Assembly: GCA_037893245.1 (NCBI GenBank)
Contig: JBAIAA010000118.1
Span: 372,001 to 436,000, forward strand
DNA from: Crossaster papposus
Taxonomy: Eukaryota > Echinodermata > Asteroidea > Velatida > Solasteridae
Direction: 5' to 3'
DNA: 64,000 nt
The notes beneath the pieces were generated by a model. It did not search any database. It saw nothing but the letters and a program-made list of their open reading frames with translations, and was not told where the DNA came from. Positions within the stretch are counted from its first letter, which is position 1, and every line of letters starts with the position of its first letter. Made by a program: the position numbers and the translations under genes. Positions 55,770 through 64,000 of this stretch are shown piece by piece.

Positions 55770-58086
55770 ATAAAATATAATTAACTAAACTTTTTAGTAT
55801 CCCTTTATAGCCCCTTAACAAAAAAGTAGTGTTCCGCAGGGTTTTCTGGCATTCTAGGAGTTCCAGGAGTACGAACGTGTTCTGTAAAATACCCACATCC
55901 AGACACCATTCATGTTACTGCAGGGGCCGGTTTTCATACGAATTCCGGTCTCTTTGTCATGATGTGGCACACAGTCTCGCACGTGTGTGCGAGTATTGGT
56001 TGCACGGAGACATGCGCGATACGCTTAAACAAGTCTGTTCTTTGAGTACTAATTGCACACACCGGTAACCGGGTCATCAGGCCACGCGCAGTCAGCTCAG
56101 GACCATGCGCGCATTGTGTTGGTAAATGCCATGCCACACCACACCATGCATGGCCGGCTAGGTTTATCATTCATCACGATAAAATCGCCGTATCGTCCAG
56201 CGCTAATGTACAAGTACATTGTACATGTACGGTGCAGCAGATTTGGATTGGCCACAAATCTCGACTGCCAAAATGCCAATGCGCATGACAATCCGTAGGC
56301 TGTGACATCATTTTAAAGGGGTTTAGGTTGATGTACATGTGTACCGGTACATATACATGTACATACACAAGAGTGTTTTCTTTTGTTTTAATACCAAAAA
56401 AGTACAGACTAGTGTACAAATGAACAGTCTGTAAACTGCACTCTTTAATATACTAGAGGAAATTAACAAAGAAAAACCAGGATACAGTTTATAACCAAAG
56501 TCAATGGGGAAATCCCCATGTACATGTACATGTATGGGTACCCAATGCTACTGCAATTGTTGCCAATTGTATGGCGGGCATGCCTCACAAAACCTTTGAA
56601 ATTCTTGCATGTGTTCACAAATGTCAGGCACCAAACCAAAAAGATATTGCCAAAACTTTCTGAAAGTTGAACAGCCCGGTTCAAATTGGCTGTGCCGCCC
56701 GGCACAATTTTTTTTTTTATTATTTTTTTTTTTATTATTATTTTTTTTATTATTTTTTTTAAATATTTTTTAAAAAAATAAAATTATGAGCACAAAAGAA
56801 AGAGAGGAGATACAAAGTCACGTTAATCATGTTCATGTAGTAATTTATTTTATTAACTTAGCTGGACTTTCACAGAAACATGCAAAATGAACTAGACCCC
56901 CGGCCGTGAGGTGCGAGAGCTCCGCTCGCTGCGCTCGCAACGCTTCGCAATCTGATAATTTACCCGGCAATAAAAAGGTCCTAGCTAGAACCCTGGCACC
57001 AAACCAAAAAGATATTGCCGAAACTTTCTGAAAAGTTTAACAGCCCCAGTGGAAGGTACGGTAGGTACCCCTGGGTATGTTTCTAAATTCGGTACCCTGT
57101 GTAAACCAATGTTGTAGTCGAGTAACAAAATCCGAGTATCATTTTTTCCAAGTTCATTTAGTGCCGAGTAAGGGCCGAGTCCAAGTACTTTGTCATCGAG
57201 TACTGGGCCCAAAATCCTAGTTCGAGTTTTTCAGGGGCCGAGTATGGGCCAATCGAGTACGAGTACATAAGTAGTCGAGTACGGGCAGAGTACGAGTTCA
57301 TTGTACACCAAATGAATTTTTTTTAAAAACACTTTCTAGTGTTTTTAAGCCTGGCATTACTGCAGGAGGTTGATGGATCCAGGATACAGACATTCAGGTG
57401 ATGGACTGTGATGGACTCTATGGACAAACGCACTGCAATTTTTTGTATGCCACCTAGGTATCCTGAATCTGTCACAGTCCATCAAACTTTTGCTGGTGGA
57501 TTATGATGGACTCAGGATCTCTCCAGAATGCATACTGGTGGAGTCTGATGGACTCAGGACACCAGCAGTTTTTGCAAACCAAAATTGGGTAACTGTGGTG
57601 GATTCAGGATACTTTCTAGTAAAAGCTGTGAGGGAGTTAGGGTTAAACATACATGTACATGTACATGTACCGTTTAAAAACCGGCCAACCACACTTTTAT
57701 TTACTTATTAATACGAGTGTACGTAATCACAGACAAATGTACAATTTGTATTGTGGATCAATTTCTTTGATCCGTTTATGAGGAGGTACTGGTGGAGATC
57801 ACAGCCACATGTGCCTTGTCAAACATTGCACGTCTACATGTCATAATACAATTTACACAGCCTAAGGTGTTAGTCTCGGTCAATGCTAGATAACACTTCT
57901 ACTTACCAAATTCCTTCCACTTGAACTAGAACTTGATGAGGCAGAATAACGATATGACAACAGTAGAGTGCTCCGTGCTGATGTACAATGTACTGTATAG
58001 TATCTGCCAAGGTTAATATTTTTTTTTTTTTTTTTTTTATTGTTTTATTCGGTAACTTTGGATCTTCACATTTGACGCCACTATTG
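55770..58086 (-). other. Intron 1 stretch
   Basis: No exon is seen. Contents: A/T low complexity (56707-56790); a right end of the hAT-like family CCTAGCTAGAACCCTG at 56979-56994; a 60-base direct repeat GGCACCAAACCAAAAAGATA at 56626 and 56994; GAGTACGAGT-rich text (57110-57305); and GATGGACTCAGGA-type phrases ending AGGGAGTTAGGGTTAA (57350-57645). Confidence 0.55.
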
Positions 58087-58759
58087 TAAGGCTGTCAGTT
58101 TCCGGTTATTAAATTAACCGTGTAACCGTATGTTTTACGGTTACGGTTAACCGTAACCAATGTAAAATAAATAATTAATAAAAAAAAAATAAAAAAAAAA
58201 ATTTATAATTTTTTTTTTTAATTAAACAAATGCACGGGCCTGTAATGCATATCTAATTAGCGCTGCTAATTTGCGCAGTTCTGCGATTGCTAATTGTCTG
58301 CATCAATTTGTGTAATGTAGGCCGACTATGTATGTTAGATAAGCTATCATGTCCATACACAATTTAATCAGTTGTACTATTTGTGACCCAGCACGAGTAA
58401 ATGAGACACTTTGAGGCAAAAATAAAATTTGAGATTTTGATTTCATCATTGAAAACTAAACAAGCTTTAAATGATGAAATCAAAATCTCAATTTTCATTT
58501 TGCCTCAAAGCATCATTTACTCGTGCTGGGTCACATTTGTGACCTGCTACAACGAAACCATCCCTTTTCCCAACCAAAGCTCCAACGAAACCCGGACAAA
58601 GTTCACAATTGATAGGTTTTTTGTATTTAAAAAAAAAAAAATTTAAAAAAAAAAATTTGTTTTAAAAAGTTAAAAAAAAAAAAAAGTTAACAGAACCGGA
58701 AAAATGTAACCGTGTAACCGTTTGAACGGTCGGTTAACCGTGTAACCGTTGCAGGCTTA
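58087..58759. mobile_element. hAT-like element with 8-bp target duplication
   Basis: Ends TAAGGCTG and CAGGCTTA are inverses bar one base, and CACTATTG is duplicated at 58079-58086 and 58760-58767. The ends are filled with GGTTAACCGT / ACGGTTA phrases. A fold-back MITE is nested inside. Confidence 0.85.
58379..58538. mobile_element. Fold-back MITE, second copy, nested
   Basis: Same hairpin as 54017-54178. It sits inside the hAT-like element 58087-58759, so it inserted after that element or was part of it. It is directly followed by TTGTGACCTGCTACAACGAA, the end of another TGTGAC-type element. Confidence 0.9.
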
Positions 58760-58959
58760 CACTATTGTACAGTACACATACCAGTAATATAAATTGTAGT
58801 ATCGTACTAAAATTAATTTTGCCATACCGGTACAATGTGAAGAAATCCCAGCTAAGAGTGAAAAAGCACATGTGTTTTTCTTGCAAATTTACGAGCATTG
58901 TTAATGTTATCTGGGTGACATCAGCATTTCCCAAAAAAGATTGTTGTAAGGGTGGTGCG

Positions 58960-59297
58960 AAATACCGTACCCTCTGGAGACATGAACACAATGTGTACAA
59001 TGGAGACAAAACGTCTCCGGAGGGTAAATTTCTATAGATGAATACTGTAGGTCTCCATTGGGAATTTCACGAATTAGATTTTTGGATTTTACTTAAATTA
59101 CTCAAAAAATAGGATTAGGATGTGGGTTAGGGTTAGTGTTTGGGTTAGGGTATAATATAGGGTACATGTTGGGTCAAAATTTCAACCCAGGAAAAAAATT
59201 ATGGTCAAAAGGGGAGCATTTTGAAAAACGTGCTCGACTTTCTAACCATTTTGTAAACGAGAACAAAGCCATGTCTCCACAGTGATACAAAAATGCG
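58960..59297 (+). repeat. R5 repeat copy
   Basis: It is nearly identical to 60460-60802 and diverged from 1747-2062. It begins near GGTGCGAAATACnGTACCCT and ends near CACAGTGATACAAAAATGCG. The high identity of the two copies 1.5 kb apart suggests recent spread or a local duplication. Confidence 0.8.
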
Positions 59298-59771
59298 AAA
59301 GGGTGTGCAAAAGCATTTATATGCGAAAAAGCTTATTTACACTGGCACAGTATTGATCACCCTCCTACTGCTACTACATGTACTGTACATGTACATGTAC
59401 CATATGCGTAGCCTACATACGGTACTTGTACAGTATACATGTACACATACATTTACCAGTACGTGTATCAACAAGTTACAAGTTGTTTGCGTTGTGAAAC
59501 GACAACCTCAAATAACCCCTAAATGACCATTGACCTCCAATTTTGAAAGAGCTGTGAGGAACTCTCACCCAAGAATCACTCCATCCAATTTAAACAAATT
59601 ATGTAAGCAAAGAAACATTTGAAGCATATTTGAAAAATGACTCTGATATGACCTTTGACCTCAGTAATCCGATGAAGAATTGTGTCTTTCCACTCTAGGG
59701 TCACTGCATTCAAGTTTCACCAAAATCCATGAAAGCTAGTACATGGAGGAGTTTTACACTTTTTCAATAAC

Positions 59772-59995
59772 TTAACCAGTTCGCATCGGATGAAGTGTAC
59801 ACTTACAGTTTTTCCACAATTCAAAACGGATGACAAATACCCGGTAAACATGTAACGAACAAGCCCGGAAATATCTGTCAGCAACCAGCTCGTAGCGAGC
59901 GAGGCCACAAATGTCAGAGTGTGCTACCCAAAGTGCTGGCATGAATCTGTCTCGGATCGAGGTTTGTCAAAATAATCCTGACATTAACTGGTTAT
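59772..59995 (+). mobile_element. R3 MITE, diverged
   Basis: TTAACCAGTTCGCATCGGAT to CCTGACATTAACTGGTTA with the usual interior order. Confidence 0.8.
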
Positions 59996-60459
59996 TAACC
60001 TGAAACTGAATTACATACGGTCAATGTCCCCCTAAAACTTTATTTAGGCGACACAAAAAAACAACCTCTTTCCTCTCTCATACGTACAGACTGTACGGTA
60101 CGTGTAGACAGGGTACCGGTAGCTGACTCTATTTTAGCAGTAAGAGAAGGAGTTTAAAAAAAAAAAAAATTTACCTGGGTTAGTCCATAAATAAGGGGTC
60201 CAATAGTGTGACATTTTCTTATGTCCCGGTTACGCCTGACCTGTGCTTTAATTTCCCACATTTCCCATTCAAGTGTCAGGAATTTTAAGATACACTCCTC
60301 TATGTATAATCGATATATATTGGAGGCATCACAGAATGTCCTAAATAAAAAATAAAAAATTACAAAGTGTCAGACGCAACCGGGACGCAACAAAATAGAC
60401 CCCTTCATATTTATGAACAGACCCATGTACCGGTACATGTACAGTGTACATACACATGG

Positions 60460-60802
60460 TGCGAAATACGGTACCCTCTGGAGACATGAACACAATGTGT
60501 ACAATGGAGACAAAACGTCTCCGGAGGGTAAATTTCTATAGATGAATAGGTCTCCATTGGGAATTTCACGAATTAGATTTTTGGATTTTACTTAAATTAC
60601 TCAAAAACTAGGATTAGGATGTGGGTTAGGGTTAGTGTTTGGGTTAGGGTATAATATAGGGTATATTGGGTCGAAATTTCAACCCAGGAAAAAAATTATG
60701 GTTAAAATGGGAGCATTTTGAAAAACGTGCTCGACTTTCTAACCATTTTGTACACGAGAACAAAGCCATGTCTCCACAGTGATACAAAAATGCGAATGTG
60801 TG
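60460..60802 (+). repeat. R5 repeat copy
   Basis: It is a close sister of 58960-59297 in the same orientation. The similarity begins and ends at nearly the same bases, which supports a discrete element rather than a larger duplication. Confidence 0.8.
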
Positions 60803-61149
60803 TACAGTTTGTTTGAGGTGTAAATTGAGTAGTTCCTTTTGTTCCTCTCGATAATTTCCTTTGGTTATACTTTTCCGACGGCTCTCATTGGTTTTGTACA
60901 CGAATCTCAATCGAGGTCGTCCTCGATTCTAACCCTAACCCCAATTCACCTTGGTGTCGCCAGGCATGTGTCCTCCATTTACACCATAAATAAACGCATG
61001 TATACGTGTATTTACCAGGATGTGTAACAGTGTTACTGGTGTACAGGTAACGAGGGTTGACTGTAACAGATTCAGTGTCCTACTTGCGATAATGCACTGA
61101 GATTTTAGGCTTAATTGTAATCCAACAAAGTAACGTAAACTGTTGCTAC

Positions 61150-61460
61150 CTGTGTCCCGGTTCCGTGGGATCCCGTCCATAGTTATTGGGCTTTGTGGAG
61201 CTTAAGTAAGGTGACAAGTAAGTATCCTCGTCTCCAGGTTTCACGCGGGGAATTTCCGGCAGCGGTAGATCGGGCGGTTTGAGCTGTCGCTGGCGTGGGG
61301 GAACACAGGGCGCCAGACGCTTTACATGCAACGCTCGCCCCTCCCGATCTGCGGCCCGTCTCGGCCCGTTGTCCTCGCGGTTGTTTCTGCTTGTACTGCC
61401 ACTGCACTGATCCCAACCCAGGCTGAATTCGACGGTAATCTCGGCGTTCCATTCGGACAT
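61150..61460 (-). CDS. enah: Exon 1: start codon and 103-residue N-terminal extension
   Basis: The ATG is at 61460-61458, with A at -3 and an in-frame TAG four codons upstream. The frame is open to a donor, CACAG/GTAGCA, leaving two bases (AG). Exon 2 begins with a single T, so the junction encodes Ser and is in phase. The peptide begins MSEWNAEITVEF and is polar and low in complexity, with a basic middle (about residues 25-50) and a proline-rich stretch (PPDLPLPEIPRVKPG, about residues 63-77), ending near DPTEPGH. I recognise no domain. Vertebrate family members have only a few residues before EVH1, so this extension is unusual. The exon is GC-rich compared with its surroundings, as expected of coding sequence. 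It could instead belong to another minus-strand gene with a matching phase by chance (one in three), or a shorter unseen first exon may also exist. Confidence 0.7.
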
Positions 61461-61520
61461 GTTGTCGTCGGCCTAGTATTGGTAGAAGCTGAATTTATGA
61501 CTCCTAATTACTGGTTCTAA

Positions 61521-61556
61521 TTACATACATCCTGGGTTCTGAGGAAAAGCATTCAT
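61521..61556 (-). other. Possible 12-codon upstream ORF in the 5' leader
   Basis: An ATG at 61556-61554 opens a short frame ending in TAA at 61523-61521, about 60 bases before the exon 1 start codon. It lies in the presumed leader between the TATA-like site and the main ATG, so it could lower translation of the main frame. It follows TTTATTTTTTAG directly, which could also be a splice acceptor; in that case the leader begins in an exon further upstream. No conservation could be tested. Confidence 0.3.
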
Positions 61557-61611
61557 CTAAAAAATAAACCCACAGTCGAATCCCGGTTATAGATTCCACA
61601 CAAATCGAGAG

Positions 61612-61618
61612 CTTTTAT
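61612..61618 (-). promoter_or_regulatory. TATA-like box of the upstream promoter
   Basis: On the minus strand this reads ATAAAAG in the context CTCATAAAAGCTC, about 150 bases upstream of the exon 1 ATG. A start site 25-35 bases downstream would give a leader of roughly 125 nt. The flank at 61630-61870 is relatively GC-rich, which suits a promoter. This rests on a short motif and its position only. Confidence 0.35.
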
Positions 61619-63351
61619 GAGGTGGCGCGACCGAGTAGCAACAACGTCTCGCACTTGCAGGAGGACAATAAACGACAAAATGTGACCTGCCGTGACACTT
61701 CCTGCCTCTTGTGATGATCAACTCTCAGTGTTGCCATGTACATAGAGCTCCTGCGCGGCATTTTGTTGTGGGAGTGCCGCGTCTGGGCGGCGTAATTACA
61801 TTACTGGGGAACTTGCTTGTCTCGAAGAGTCTGGGGGGATTGCGAACTCGTTCATGGCCCGCTGGTTAACACCTGATCGGGGTTAATTTGAAAAGTTTCC
61901 TGTCCGGATCTTCAAAATAAATTTTATGCACACGAGTAGAAAGGTGTCCATAGGTGATGATGTGTACACCATACACCATGTACATGTACAATAAACATTT
62001 AACTTTTTTTCATAAAAGAGCTTCATTGTTAAGATCAGCATATAATTCTGACATGCGCCGGATACAATGTACGTACACGTACATGTCTCATCAGTTGCTT
62101 GACATTGTTGTAGGCATTCAAATGAAATTGTTTCTCAATATGATATCATGAATCATCGTTTACACGTTCCCAAAATACAAAAGTTGTACATGTAGGCGAC
62201 ACTGTTGAAGCAGTAGTTTGATCTTTCTTCCAACATTTGCATGTATGGTAGTTTGGATTTCGCAGATTTCTCCCCAACTTTGCCAGGAATGATTTCAATA
62301 AACCTTGCTCCAATCTACATTGTACTCTGGCAAGAACGGTTGATATGGTTTTTTTGGGTTTTTTTATGTGACAATGTGCAACATAATGTCATACGTGTAC
62401 ATGTATGAAATTGCTTCTCAGTTGTTGCTTGAACTCTGTTTCACACAATGACATTGAACTTCTAGATGTATTACAATGTTGTTACAATGTAGGTAATATT
62501 AAGAATAACAACCAATTCTTAAAAACTCCCAGAGTTTGTATTTAATTTTATTTAATTCTGATTTGAAATAAATAAACCAATAATAATTTATAATAAGTTT
62601 TGATAAACCTAAATGTGTTTAATTAGTACACTGTACATTTGTGCACAGAGGCAGTGGCATAACGTTGTGGCATAACTTTTAAATTAATAAAGCCAATTAT
62701 GTTGGCCAATTATGAATAGCAATTTCATAGCAGATAATTAAAATCACAATGTTCACTTTTATGTAACACTTGTTGTTCCAACCTGATAGAATGACCCAGT
62801 TAATGTACATTATTTTCAAAAGGGCAGGCTTATAATTATCATGAGTCACTCAAGCCCAGATTATTGGAACCAAATGTTCTAATCAATCACCTACATGTAC
62901 AGTACATTGTACTGGTACAAAGCACATGAAGCTGACTGGAATAGAAAACAACCCCAAAATAAATTTGGAGTGGTCTTTAAACAACAAAAAAACATTGTGC
63001 CAAAGTTCAAATACCAAACAGGGCACACAAATTCCAACACCAAATTGCCCTTTTGATAAAATGTAAGGGTGGGATTTAAAACTATATTTTGTTATATTAT
63101 GAACTACATGTATACATATGTACATATGTGACTAACATGGCTAAGTCGGTACAGTTTTGTTTACACGTGTACATGTACATACAGACTGACCCATCAAAAG
63201 AAGAACAACAATATTTGTTAGTTGACATTTAATTTGTTTCCATCTCCATAAATTGCTTATAAAATGCAGTAAACTTGTGTTACACCATTACACAATGTAA
63301 GTTGAATCTCAAGGGAATTGAACAAAACTTTCAGCTACCGGTACTTTGTTT

Positions 63352-64000
63352 AAAGGTAAGATATTGGTAATTGCTTAAATGGGTGGATTTGGGGGGTTGT
63401 ATTTTACCCTAACCCTACCTAATGCTACTTTTTACTACTAGTACAGTAGTAGTAAAAAGTAGTATGCAGTACTCTCACTGCAGTGTAAGGTGTTCTAAAC
63501 TCTCCAGCCAAATTTGTCACTTGGGACACAATGGGTCAAGGCTGGACTACTGCATTTTTTTGCCAGATAAGTATACTAACCTGTATTGCCACTGTTAGTA
63601 TTTTTTAGTTGGCAATATCTGTACTCTGTCAGTTACACACCCAATCATCAGTCATGGAGACACCCAGTGCTACAAAATACTAAGTAGTATTCTGTAGTAC
63701 GCAGTTCTTTAGCCCAAAGTAAGGCAAAGGGGGTTAGGGTTAAAGTAAATATCGTTTAACTGACAGGTTCGAAGATTTACAATCATGAAAAGCAAGAAAA
63801 GCAAAAAAACGGCGTTCGTTTTCAACTGGCCTCGGGCAGTGGTTCTTGTATTGTTTTTTTTTTTTTCCCCAATCGCCGTTCGGCGATCTTGAATTTGTTT
63901 TTATAAAATTCAATTTTTCAGAACAATTATAAGATATCTAGCGCAATCAGTATGCTGGATGCCTACAATCATTATTTACTTTCAAATAAGTAAGATATTT
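63352..64000 (-). mobile_element. R1 copy split by a CCCTAACCC-ended insert, runs off the window
   Basis: R1 starts TTTAAAGGTAAGATATTGGT and breaks off after GGGGGTTGTATTTTA (63405). It resumes at 63745 with GTAAATATCGTTTAACTGAC and continues to the edge. The insert (63406-63744) starts CCCTAACCCTACC and ends GGGGGTTAGGGTTAAA, and contains an internal palindrome TACTTTTTACTACTAGTACAG with its inverse. Confidence 0.8.

Larger units (their letters stand above)
61461..63351 (-). other. 5' flank of the gene
   Basis: The first 400 bases upstream of exon 1 are relatively GC-rich and hold the presumed promoter. Beyond about 61920 the text is AT-rich with scattered ACATGT tracts. I found no divergent gene or RNA. 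Confidence 0.5.

Noticed and set aside
61183-61452. Second minus-strand frame (MERRDYRRIQPG) in exon 1
   Set aside because: It overlaps exon 1 in another frame, lacks the good start context, and reads past the donor; the MSEW frame fits exon 2.

Overview
The window is eukaryotic nuclear DNA from a marine invertebrate, most likely a deuterostome and plausibly an echinoderm such as a sea star. It is AT-rich and packed with short inverted-repeat transposons, minisatellites, ACATGT-type tracts and SINE fragments. The one protein-coding gene is split by introns of 0.9 to 22 kb with GT-AG borders. Taxon assignment is inference from the repeat style; the split-gene architecture is read directly.

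Almost the whole window is a single minus-strand gene of the Ena/VASP family (actin-filament elongation and anti-capping factors). I assembled it from splice sites, reading phase and family motifs. Exon 1 (61150-61460) carries a start codon and a 103-residue N-terminal extension. Exons 2 and 3 (51983-52148, 41424-41613) encode the EVH1 domain. Exons 4 and 5 (19761-19866, 10818-10930) encode a Gln-rich charged helix. Exon 6 (8235-8479) encodes poly-proline tracts and the G-actin-binding motif. Exon 7 (7204-7341) encodes the F-actin-binding motif. Exons 8 and 9 (4741-4801, 2645-2759) encode a linker. Exon 10 (622-743) encodes most of the tetramerisation coiled coil. Every junction is in phase and gives 522 codons; the last few codons and the stop lie beyond position 1.

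A further coding exon at 25409-25538 has its own ATG, an upstream in-frame stop, a TATA box about 580 bp upstream, and a donor in the same phase as exon 3. It is best explained as an alternative first exon for a short isoform without EVH1.

The rest is intron, about 2.5 kb of 5' flank (61461-64000), and repeats. The main families (labels are mine) are: R1, an AAAGGTAGGATACACCAT element; R2 and R4, elements joined to long perfect hairpins; R3, a TTAACCAGTTCGCGCCGG element; R5 and R6, containing GGGTTAGGGTATAAT; R7, GGGGCCAATTTCAT; R8 and R9, diverged intronic repeats; several palindromic elements ending in TGTGAC; elements ending in TTAACCCTAAC; three hAT-like insertions with 8-9 bp target duplications; and a 2.7 kb element with a decayed reverse-transcriptase-type coding remnant. 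Nested insertions give a partial history of the locus. No intact transposase, rRNA, intact tRNA gene or second host gene was recognised.
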